From: Gigantopelta aegis
Taxonomy: Eukaryota > Mollusca > Gastropoda > Neomphalida > Peltospiridae
DNA length: 64,000 nt
Direction of reading: 5' to 3'
NCBI RefSeq assembly: GCF_016097555.1
Contig: NC_054713.1
Location: forward strand, 15,000,955-15,064,954
The position numbers and the translations under genes are program-made. This document shows positions 1 through 9,316 of the stretch, piece after piece. The notes under the pieces were generated by a model. The model was given only the letters and a program-made list of their open reading frames with translations, was not told where the DNA came from and searched no databases. Each line of letters begins with the position of its first letter. The stretch's first letter is position 1.

Positions 1-113
1 TCCGTTTCCTCCTCATCACTAGAGTTAATTATCTGTATGGGACCGGAGGGTCCTCGTTTACCACCATGCGGCTTTGGCGGAGGAGGTTGCGGAAGATGCA
101 ACGTAGTTGCCAT
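1..113 (-). CDS. First coding exon of an unrecognised gene, cut by the window edge
   Basis: Read on the minus strand, an ATG at 113-111 opens a frame that stays open to base 1 (37 codons plus two bases). An in-frame TAA lies four codons upstream, so this is the first possible start. The peptide begins MATTLHLPQPPPPKPHGGKR. It is proline-rich, then basic, and ends in a Ser/Asp/Glu run (NSSDEEET). This looks like the disordered N-terminus of a nuclear or signalling protein. No domain is visible and I do not recognise the family. Codon use and base composition (CpG and GC richer than the flanks) support real coding. The remainder lies left of the window. Confidence 0.55.
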   Translation of the reverse strand, partial: MATTLHLPQPPPPKPHGGKRGPSGPIQIINSSDEEET

Positions 114-640
114 TGTAATTAATTAATCCAATATTAAAACATATCACATACGAAACAAAATAAATTAATAAAACAATATTATTTATCACAATAAAAACAT
201 GGACGGATATTGCCAAAGGAAAAGTCACAAGGTTCCAACTACATCTTGTTTGCAACTGGTCACATTTGTCATGCAACCAGCAAACCAAAGTAAAAAAAAT
301 AATAATAATAAAAAAATACGTCAATAGTTGCCGATTACATGCAGATTACATTTTCGGTTGATCCTGTTACAGCAATCAAAATGGTAAGTCAAGATTAAAC
401 CACATAATCAGCTGCTAATTGGTGTTCACTGAAACGTGACAAATCTTGCACCAGCCTGCACGCCAAATCACGTTACCTTTGACAGGTGAGAATGCCGCAA
501 GTGCGTAACGTCAAAATAATCCAGTCAAACGCAACGCGCACCTTGCACGTGAAACGACGTCGCTGTCGCATCCAACGGCAGGTGCCCGTTGGGTAAACGA
601 GGAAATAAATAATTCGTTAAAGTCCAGAGCCAAGAAAATT
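114..640 (-). promoter_or_regulatory. Probable promoter and 5' flank of the edge gene
   Basis: This gene-free stretch lies directly upstream of the minus-strand start at 113. Between about 480 and 600 the sequence is clearly richer in G, C and CpG than its surroundings, with several ACGT-type cores (ACGTCA, CACGTG, GACGTC). That fits a small CpG-rich promoter, but no TATA box or initiator could be fixed. The functional call is inference from position and composition. Confidence 0.25.
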
Positions 641-1033
641 GACAGTTCATCATAATTCCGTTTTATTTACTGTTTTGACGGACATGTTGGTACAACAATC
701 GTCTCTATGCATGAAGGTCCCAATGTCATATGAAACGGTCGTGCCGATTGGACAGATCCGCCAGTTCACGTCACGAGCTAGGTCATGTGAATCATGATTA
801 TTTTCGTAGAGATCTATTTTTAGCTGTTGTCTCCAGGGCCTACTTATATTTTCAACCAAGATCATAGACATATGATGTCTAGAAATAATAAAATAATTTA
901 AAAAAAATTAGAATATGAAATTTAAGTATTATAAATAAATTTTGTGTAAACAACATATGCATTTACCTTATATTTTATAATAATTAAATCTGTATTGGCC
1001 TACTTAGAAGTTCTCTGCTATTTGGTTACTTAA

Positions 1034-1310
1034 TTTTTGTTTAATGACACCACTAGAGCACAATGATTTATTAATCATCAGCTATTGGATGTCAAACATT
1101 GGGTAATTTTTTACTTGTACTTATAGAGGAAACCCGCCATCTTCTTCAATTAGTAGCAAGGGATCTTTTATAAACCATCCTACAGACAGGTTAGCACATA
1201 CCACAGCCTTTGATATACCAATCTCAATAAGCCCACCGACTGGGATCGATTCCAGACCGATCATGTATGTATGCATCAGGCGAGCGCTTTACCACTGGAC
1301 TATGAAGGGC
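1034..1310 (-). mobile_element. tRNA-derived SINE, head type H1, tail type T1, full length
   Basis: On the minus strand the copy runs from a tRNA-like head to a tail close to GTGTCATTAAACAAAA. The head has an A-box-like CCAGTGGTAAAGCGCTCGCC and a B-box-like GGAATCGATCC. The inner core contains the shared TGGTATATCAAAGGC and AAAAGATCCCTTGCT blocks. Short imperfect duplications of GGTTACTTAATTT flank it (1024 and 1318). It is well diverged from the younger copies. A mobile, non-coding element. Confidence 0.85.
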
Positions 1311-1344
1311 TATGCTGGGTTACTAATTAATTTATTTCTTTATG

Positions 1345-1346
<2 letters not shown>

Positions 1347-1421
<75 letters not shown>
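1347..1421. repeat. (AT)n microsatellite
   Basis: About 37 uninterrupted AT dinucleotides directly after a SINE flank. Simple repeat with no coding content. Confidence 0.97.
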
Positions 1422-1423
<2 letters not shown>

Positions 1424-1861
1424 AGATTAAAGTAATTAATAATGGAAACTATGAGAACTGAACAATCTGTAAGTGTAATGCTCAAGAAAATTTGATAATG
1501 GCTATCAAAAATGTATGTTTGTGATATAGATACATATCAACATAAATCAGAGAATCCTTAAAATGGTCGAGATACTGCAGAATTAAATTTCTGTACCATA
1601 AACAGATTCAGTGAATAAAAAATAATTTGTGATATGTACACGGTCAAACCTACCGTATATAAATCAGGCCTTTTTCAGGTAAACAAAATAGATGTGTCCA
1701 GAAAATAAAAATAGCACTTTTAAAAATATCTTGGTATGCACTGTCTTGTCTATGGTCTTCCCTCTACTGATTATGTCATGGAGTAGCATCCATCACATCT
1801 AGCTAGGCTTATATTAGATTGTACCTTATATACCTTGGTATGCACTGTCTGTCTATGGTTA

Positions 1862-2060
1862 AAGTTTGTTTGTTTTGTTTAACGACACCACTAGAACATA
1901 TTGATTTGATTAATCATCGGCTATTGGATGTCAAACATTTGATAATTTTGACATAGTCTTAGAGAGAAAATCTGCTATATTTTTCCATTAGTAGCAAGGG
2001 ATCGTTTATAGGCACCATCCCACAGGCAGGATAGCACATACCACAACCGTTGATATATAT
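1862..2060 (-). mobile_element. SINE tail T1 copy, 5'-truncated
   Basis: On the minus strand it contains the core and T1 tail of the common SINE (ACATCCAATAGCCGATGATT then GTCGTTAAACAAAACAAAC), but the tRNA-like head is missing. Loss of the 5' end is typical of incomplete LINE-driven reverse transcription. Confidence 0.8.
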
Positions 2061-2252
2061 CTATGGAATATGCATGTAAACAATCCCTTGCTGTTGTTTG
2101 GTATCAACTTAGGTGGTGGCAGCAGGTTGTTTCTCACACTCAAATCCCAAGTATCAATATAATCATGTTTGGATGCTAAATAGTTTAAAATGTGCTGAGG
2201 AGCTATTAAACAAAATATCCCTTTCCTTATTCGACTGTTAACACACAAAGCA

Positions 2253-2905
2253 TTGGCGGATCCTGGGGGGAAGATCCCAGGAGTCATACCCCCCCCCCCC
2301 ATTTGAATGTCCCTTTTTAATGACTTAAAGGGACAGACCCTAGTTTCAACCAGTGAAAATTAACAATAAGTTTAGTTACCAGTCATCAACAAACCTGTAA
2401 CACATTTTGATAACGTTACATTTGAGTAAAACATGAGTCTGTGACTTTAAAATGGTGAAATACTCTCTAAAAATAGACTAACACTCAATTCCATAACTGT
2501 TACTTCTCAGACGCACGTGCGTTTTTAAAAATATGAGAAATGAATTTTGTGATATTAAAACACCAGGATGACCAAAAACACTTTGAATGTATGGAAACTG
2601 ATAATCTAAACAATAAAATGTAAGTAAAGTATGATTTCAGTTATAAAAAATGGCTACAATAGCCAAAAATATGCCTTAGTGTTTAAAAACTAGGGTATGT
2701 CCCTTTAAGTCAACAACTGTTTCTTGTCATCCACAAAATACAACACTAAATTGCTCTGAACACACACACCCCCCCCCCCCCCCATCCCCTACAAATGTCA
2801 GTCCCTTTAGGAGCTCGACTCGTATATGTCTATGACAAACTCATGCTTGCCCTTTTTCAGAATTATGTTGCCCTCCCTTTACAAAATCCTGGATCTGCCC
2901 TTGCA
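2253..2905. mobile_element. hAT-like non-autonomous element with a nested TTAA MITE
   Basis: The ends are GGCGGATCCTGGGG (left, about 2255) and the near-inverse AAATCCTGGATCTGCCC (right, about 2885-2900). This terminal type also occurs at 18123-18520 and is common in molluscan hAT-like MITEs. Poly-C runs lie at both sides (2288-2301, 2768-2783). A second element, 2325-2708, has inserted into it. No transposase is present. Confidence 0.5.
2325..2708. mobile_element. TTAA-ended MITE, copy 1
   Basis: Starts TTAAAGGGACAGACCCTAGT and ends with the near-inverse ACTAGGGTATGTCCCTTTAA. Related copies lie at 26380-26752 and 59212-59614, all about 370-400 bp with the same ends. TTAA at both borders suggests piggyBac-type mobilisation, which is inference from the target site only. 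No coding content. Confidence 0.75.
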
Positions 2906-3840
2906 GAGATAAAAATACAAACAAAATAGGTTTTAAAACAAATATATTTATTTTATTTTACTTTTGTAAATATTTAAGTTACATAATTAACAAATACACA
3001 GTACAAATTTACAGACATGTATTTACAAGTACAGATAAAGAACATATGCATTATGATGTGTTGACATTATTTTTAATAAATATATATCTAGGCACACAGG
3101 ACATTTCAGCATACTGGTAATCAGGATGTAAGAGCCCCCCCCCCCCCCCCCACCCAAATTTTATATATATATGGTAAATATTTTACAGAGATCAAATTTG
3201 TTTTAATAACAGACCATAGTCCAAATTTTTAGCTTGAAGGCCACAATAAATTTTTAATTGGTTTATTTTCCAAAACTGGGGATACTATTAAAACCACCCC
3301 CATCTTGGTTGCCATCAGTTATGAGGTACAATGTACTTGTATTTTAAATCTCAAAATGTGTTATTAACTTAATATGCTAAAAAAAAAAAAAACCTGTTTC
3401 ATTAAAAGCTGTCTTTTAATATGGACCAAAATTTACAGTATAAATTTCAAGATTTTATTGTAATTGAGGGTAGCTATTTTAATATTACCTATGAATGTCA
3501 ATATATTTACTGCACAAATGTTTATTCAAACCATGTACAGTAGGTAGGTAGCCAAAAGTCTAGCTTGAAAAGGTACAAAAGAATAAACTACTGTAGTTTA
3601 AGACCATTAAAGAAATACTAACAATAACAACCTAATTCCATACATGTCAGTTAATAAAACAGTGGTATAACACCCCATTACAAATTTTATTCAAGAAAAA
3701 CTTTTCAACAGCTCATTAAATGTTGTTGAGCAAAAATCTGGTAACAGAAACTCTTTTCTTTTTCAGTCAGAATTTATATCAATTTGTAAAAGACAAATGC
3801 CAATTGTACGGAGTAAAATCAATTATTGGAACTGCTACAG
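2906..3840. other. AT-rich intergenic stretch, no gene seen
   Basis: No supported reading frame or splice pattern. A poly-C run (3136-3151) and an A run near 3380 are the only notable features. Short frames here are chance openings in AT-rich DNA. Confidence 0.5.
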
Positions 3841-3844
3841 TAGA

Positions 3845-3985
3845 TCTGCCCCATGTTCAGCCAGCAAACATTTCACTAACGTTCGCAAACTATTTGATAT
3901 GGATTTCGACATGGCCATTTGGTTTATCATGAAGCGCACAAACCAGTCTAGCGAACGTTGTTCTGCTCGGGCTGGCTGAACACAG
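3845..3985. repeat. Small foldback (inverted repeat) element
   Basis: The left arm has TGTTCAGCCAGC (near 3853) and AACGTTCGC (near 3879). The right arm carries their inverses, GCGAACGTT (near 3951) and GCTGGCTGAACACA (near 3971). The arms are similar over about 45 bp and could fold into a stem. Probably a small MITE; its family is unknown. Confidence 0.6.
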
Positions 3986-4656
3986 CCCAGTTTCCAACAT
4001 CTTTAAACATAGCAAAACTATTTAACAAAAAGAGATTACAAGTAATCAGTGTACACATGATAATAGCAATTAATTTTCTTTTTAGATTTACAAGACAATT
4101 AAGTAGCCAAGTTTGAAATGAAACAATAAGTAAAACATTAATACAAATTTCATTGAAAAATATATGGAATATTTTATAGATTGAAAAAAAAAGAAAAGAA
4201 TTATATTTGTTCATTTTGAACTTTTCAGCTGCCATTTTTGCTACCCTAACACCATGGGGTTAATTTTTAAACAATCAAAGTGGTCTGATTAAACATATGT
4301 AAGTATTGAGATGAGTGAACAGCATATGTTTGTACCAGTATCAACACGTGATATTGGTGTCAACAAAAACCACTTTAAATATATATAATATAACAAACAA
4401 ACAAAAATAGAGAGATCTTTTGTGCATTATATCTTTTTCCTTTTTAAAGGTATGTCTGAAGAACGAACATCCATTTTTATTGATTTCTGCTTTACTTAAA
4501 TTTAGCACAATACCTACATAGTCAATCTAAAATCTACTTGTGGAATACATACACTATTAAATGGTGAGAAAAAAGTATAATAATATCTATGATGATAATA
4601 ATAATATATTATTATAAAAAATGTACAAAGCCTGTTTATGTCTTCTACATGTGTAA

Positions 4657-5042
4657 ACCGGCCTCGGTGGCGTCGTGGTAGGCCATCGGTCTACAGGCTG
4701 GTAGGTACTGGGTTCGGATCCCAGTCGAGGCATGGGATTTTTAATCCAGATACCAACTCCAAACCCTGAGTGAGTGCTCCGCAAGGCTCAATGGGTAGGT
4801 GTAAACCACTTGCACCGACCAGTGATCCATAACTGGTTCAACAAAGGCCATGGTTTGTGCTATCCTGCCTGTGGGAAGCGCAAATAAAAGATCCCTTGCT
4901 GCTAATCCGAAGAGTAGCCCATGCAGTGGCGACAGCGGGTTTCCTCTCAAAATCTGTGTGGCCTTAACCATATGTCTGACGCCATATAACCGTAAATAAA
5001 ATGTGTTGAGTGCGTCGTTAAATAAAACATTTCTTTCTTTCT
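4657..5042 (+). mobile_element. tRNA-derived SINE, head H3, tail T2, full length with perfect target duplication
   Basis: The head is tRNA-like: CGGCCTCGGTGGCGTCGTGG, then GGTTCGGATCCCAG as the B-box region. The inner core (AAAAGATCCCTTGCTGCTAA) is shared with the other SINE types. The T2 tail ends GTGCGTCGTTAAATAAAACA followed by TTTC repeats. A perfect 14-bp duplication TTCTACATGTGTAA flanks it (4643-4656 and 5043-5056). This proves a full retroposition event and fixes the borders. Sister copies lie at 19275-19638 and 39433-39826. Confidence 0.95.
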
Positions 5043-5267
5043 TTCTACATGTGTAACTACATAACACTTACAATCCTTAATCACCTGCGTTTAAGAAAAA
5101 CAGGCTTCTTAATTCAGCTCTATGTTTTCAGAGGTAAGCACATTCAGTACAAGTTGACTGGTCTCCAGTGAGATCCTCTTTAATTTACATACATATAATT
5201 ATATAACATTAATATATCACAATGCACGAGAATTACAGGTACATAACAGTTAAAAAAAACCCACCAG

Positions 5268-5297
5268 TGTGTGTGTGTGTGCATGTGCACATGCATA

Positions 5298-5346
<49 letters not shown>
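5268..5346. repeat. (GT)n then (AT)n microsatellite
   Basis: A GT run leads through an alternating ATGCAT stretch into about 22 AT units. Simple repeat. Confidence 0.9.
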
Positions 5347-5351
<5 letters not shown>

Positions 5352-5426
5352 GATCGAATTTAATGTTCTATCTTTTCATATATTCATCCAATACACTTCA
5401 TTCTAATAACTTTTATACATATATAC

Positions 5427-5463
<37 letters not shown>

Positions 5464-5502
5464 TTATATATATACATATACACACACACACACACGCACA
5501 CA

Positions 5503-5940
5503 CAGTTGAATCCCGTTGGCTCAAACCCCGTCGGTGCTCGAGAAAGTGTTCGACCCACTGGGTAGTTCAACCGAACCATTCGGTCAACATCGGATATTTC
5601 CGTAATATCAGTTAGAAAGTTGAATTAGATACATATTTTGGTAACTGCAAACTTAAAAATTTCATTAAGGTGTTATATAGCAAAATATCAGAGTGAAAGA
5701 ATTTATTACAAATTATTTCGACTGTGTGAAGCAGAGGCCATTTTGTGCACTAATATAGCTAATAACACAGACAGGACCGATAATTTAGTTCGAGAAAAAG
5801 CTTATAGTCGACCCTGGGCGTGTTTGACCCATCATCAGTTAATGTAAGGGTTTACCGAACAAAAAACTCGGGACTTCGTTTTTGGTTCGAGTGTTGCGGT
5901 GTGATCAACCCTTCCGAGGTCGAGCCAACGAGATTCTACT
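5503..5940. mobile_element. mariner-type MITE with TIR CAGTTGAATCCCGTTGGCTC
   Basis: The left end CAGTTGAATCCCGTTGGCTC and the right end GAGCCAACGAGATTCTACTG are inverse to each other with few mismatches. A TA follows the right end, as expected for Tc1/mariner-type insertion; on the left that dinucleotide reads CA, inside a (CA)n run. A second copy, 20571-20736, is also preceded by a (CA)n run, and a fragment lies near 33290-33345. There is no transposase. Confidence 0.7.
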
Positions 5941-6140
5941 GTATATATATATATTTATCATATAATATCTTACATTTTCAGTGCAATCAAAGTATGTGAT
6001 ATTTTTCAGATCACATACTTTAAGAATTTGATAACTTTGCAAATTAGATGTAAATTAATCGAGGTCACGACACTAGCTTTATTGACATTTAAGCAAATGT
6101 ACTAGGGTGACATTCCATAACTGACGTATGCATTCGTGTG

Positions 6141-6238
6141 TTTTGGTATCGTCAATATCATATATTAGGAATAAAAATAATGTATTATGCTCGCATAATA
6201 CAATTTTTATTCCTAATATATATTGATGATACCGAAAA
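6141..6238. repeat. Near-perfect hairpin of about 45-bp arms
   Basis: The left arm TTGGTATCGTCAATAT...GTATTATGC is followed almost at once (TC spacer) by GCATAATAC...ATTGATGATACC, its inverse with a few mismatches. Such compact palindromes usually come from MITEs. No terminator function is implied. Confidence 0.75.
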
Positions 6239-6639
6239 ACTCTGGTAATAACCTCTATATATACATGTGTGAGTGTGTGTGTGTGTATTCAAAGTGAACC
6301 ATATGTCCAAATGTAATGGTGTGCAATACAAATTACAATTATGTAGTAAATATGTCTCACCTATATGTCAAGGATGGGAATTGTGAGAACTTTGTATCAT
6401 GACATATTGAGACATAGGTATCCTGTATCACAATACATATCATAATTTCTTACACACCCATTGCAGGGCTTCAAATAGCGGCCTGCGAAAGGCAAAAAAG
6501 AAGACAATATTTTTGACCTAGCAGATACAATAGAAATTCACCTGCTACCAACCCCCATCAAAATTGCAGGTCATTTTTCAAGAGAAAAATGCATGCATGA
6601 TTAATTGGCTCATGATTCTGCAGTAAAATACATCTCAGA

Positions 6640-6765
6640 GGTCCTATGTCCTATCCCAAACCCTTCCCTCATCCCATACTGTCTATATTCTCAGAGGTCC
6701 TATTGTTTTCACACACCATCCCAAACCCTTCCCTCATCCCATACTATCTATATTCTCAGCAGATC
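6640..6765. repeat. Tandem duplication of about 75 bp
   Basis: The block with TCCCAAACCCTTCCCTCATC and CTATATTCTCAG occurs twice in a row (near 6653 and 6718). The two copies share a reading frame only by chance; I see no gene. Confidence 0.6.
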
Positions 6766-7759
6766 ATATTTTGTCTTAGCAGGATATATTTCTATTGTCA
6801 CGCTATTAAAAAAAATAACAGCAAGCTATATTTTACTTCATACATGTATTTCAAGCCCTGCACCATATGTTATTTATGATCACACACGTTATTGATTCAA
6901 ATACATTGTAATGGCTGGCCCTAGGTGATGACCCAATTGCCACAGCCATACCATCCAATGAAATAAACATTATCAAAATTGACAGCCTTATGTCATATAC
7001 GTTAGTGTGAAAATGACTGCTCCGTAATGCATAAATGTACTCTAATACTACATGTAATATTTTCTCTGTTACTTACAACAGCAGTAAAAGCATTGAGCAA
7101 GGTGTCAGTCCTCTCCCCCCGGCCTACCCCTATATGTAGTCCGAATTACCAAGTGTATCTGTATAGGCTGCATGCAATTTTGAGGAGTCTGGGAGCCTGA
7201 GGCTCACAAAATTCATATAGGACTCTCTAGCTTGGCTAGCATACATGTACAAGGCCGCATGGCTCATAAAAGTTATTTGTACAAATTACATTGATTCTTA
7301 GAAATGACACAGTCAACATATATCTCAAAATCCTGGGAAAACACAGTCTTGAATAGCGATCTTTTCCATGGTTTCATGCAAAACATTTAGTGTATCTTCT
7401 GTTCTACTGGAGATGCACGGCATGGCTTGCTGGGTTGGTGGCGGGCTCTAAAGACTTGTAAACAGGGAGTTCTTATGACACTTAAACTTTTTAAACCAAA
7501 ATCGCATACTGATATTAGGGGCGTGTTGTACTAGCTCAGCACTGCTCAACACTGAGAGTGAAGACCCTCAACAGCATTCCACTGTAAACAGTGTTGTACA
7601 GATCACTGAGAAGTACTTCTCAATGCTGACAACTTTCTTTTTTTTAAACACAGGTTGGGTGTATCGTATAGGTATAATCACACAGGTAGGTAACAATAGG
7701 ATATGAAGTGTATTCAATAGTAGGTGACAGGCGGTGATTTCTGTCAGTTATTCCTACCA

Positions 7760-8390
7760 TTACCAGTCTTCTATGCATTGAATAAATATAGCACACCAAA
7801 AGGCCAGTGTAGTTTTCATGCTGGGGTGTTGTTAAACATTCATTCATTTAGTAAACATAGCCATCCCCTTATCTTAAGTAGCTTCCTATTTTTAATGATG
7901 TTAACACCCTGGATACGCTCAACTATGCATTCAGGAAATATAACACACCCAATAACTGATGTATTTTTTGTGCTGGGGTGTCATTAAATATTCATTCATT
8001 CATTCAGTAAATATAGCCATCCCCTTTTCTTAAACAGCTTCCTATTTTCAAAGATATGGACACCCTGTATACGCGCCACTGTATAAATATAGCACACCCA
8101 ATAGCCGATGTATTTTTCATTCTGGGGTGTCATTAAACATTCGTTCAATCGTTCATTTAGTAAATATAGCCACTTTTCTCCAACAGATTTTCAAAGATAT
8201 GAACACCCTGGATATGCACAACTACGCATTCAGGAAATATAGCACAACAGCCGATGTATTTTTCATTCTGCAGTGTTGTTGAACATTCGTTCGTTCGTCC
8301 TTTTGTTCATTCATTCATTCAGTAAAAATAGCCAGCCACTTTTCTCCAACAACCTCCTATTCTGACAGATAATGAATAACCTGGATACGT
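7760..8390. repeat. Tandem array, about four copies of a roughly 150-bp unit
   Basis: The landmark GGGGTGTCATTAAACATTC (or a variant) recurs near 7823, 7975, 8123 and 8271, giving periods of 152, 148 and 148. Each unit also holds AAATATAGCACACCCAATAG and a TTCATTC or TTCGTTC run. The landmark resembles a SINE tail (compare 34196-34233). The array probably grew from a SINE 3' end plus flank. Confidence 0.75.
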
Positions 8391-9219
8391 ATCCCAAAAT
8401 GTGGGTTACGAGACAATACGGATCATGATACATGTACTTAACTTTTCATATCCATAGATATAAGTTTTAAGTACAATTCAAAAGGAAAATATCTTGTATT
8501 TGACATGACAACAATTCTTTCTTCAGGCATGTTTTAAACGTATATATGTATGTATATTTTTTATCATTTATGTCATCTTTTTGCTCCAAATGTATTAAAA
8601 TATGTACATATCGAAATATATCACGATACAGCTGCCCTAAATCAGTGTATCACTTAATAACACAGTATCATCATACATCATTTCAGCTCTAGAATATCAA
8701 GAACACGGCTCACCCTGCCCACTGCCAAATTAGACAATCGCTAAATTTGATACAAAGTGGCTACAATATTTAGGAGATAACCATATGGAGTTTTTAGATT
8801 TGTGGGTGTTATTGTCGACCCTTGAACTGTCAACTTGGCCTGTTCCAGTTGCTAATGACGTCCCTTTCTAATGATGTCATTAGCTTTCCGGGTGTTATTT
8901 TCATTTGATCCCAGAAAAAGAATGCAGTTTACCAATCATATTACAGAACACACTCGCCATCAGTTTACAATAGTATCCGACTACTAAAATTTTCCTTAAA
9001 CTAGTCTCAATCATTTTCAGAATATTCTACAAATCTGAAAACTGGCTAAAAGAAAATTCTTTCCAGCGTGTTCCCTTGCGTGATACATATGTGTGTTCTG
9101 GACACTGACAGATGTAACGTAATTATAAATACAAGTGTGTCCTGGACATTAACAGATGTAACATAATTATAAATATGTGTGTTCCCAACACCGATAGACG
9201 AGTTTAAAACACTGTGCTC
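8391..9219. other. 3' flank of TMEM222, no further gene seen
   Basis: This stretch lies downstream of the minus-strand TMEM222 stop codon at 9220 and would contain its 3' UTR. A short tandem duplication is visible at 9080-9180 (GACAGATGTAACGTAATTAT and a variant). I could not find a convincing AATAAA on the minus strand close to the stop. Confidence 0.35.
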
Positions 9220-9316
9220 CTATTGGATCAAGTCCGTCTGTGTAGCGAGGACGGTGATCGTGATCAGTATGGCGAGAATCAGGAAGGGCAGCCACGTCTT
9301 GATGAATGCACACAAT
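9220..9316 (-). CDS. TMEM222: TMEM222 exon 6 (stop codon)
   Basis: Acceptor TTCTTACAG. The exon encodes LCAFIKTWLPFLILAILIT and TVLATQTDLIQ, then TAG at 9222-9220. The hydrophobic run is the C-terminal membrane helix of the family. Confidence 0.93.

Noticed and set aside
3720..3979. Two overlapping plus-strand frames of 60-70 codons
   Set aside because: They cross a small inverted repeat and show no conserved motif or splice partner.
4657..4740. tRNA gene
   Set aside because: A- and B-box-like sequences are present here and in many other places, but each belongs to a SINE head with core and tail attached; no cloverleaf with a proper acceptor stem.
6605..6895. Two overlapping frames with repeated LPSSHTIYILS-type peptide
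   Set aside because: They arise from a tandem duplication of non-coding DNA.
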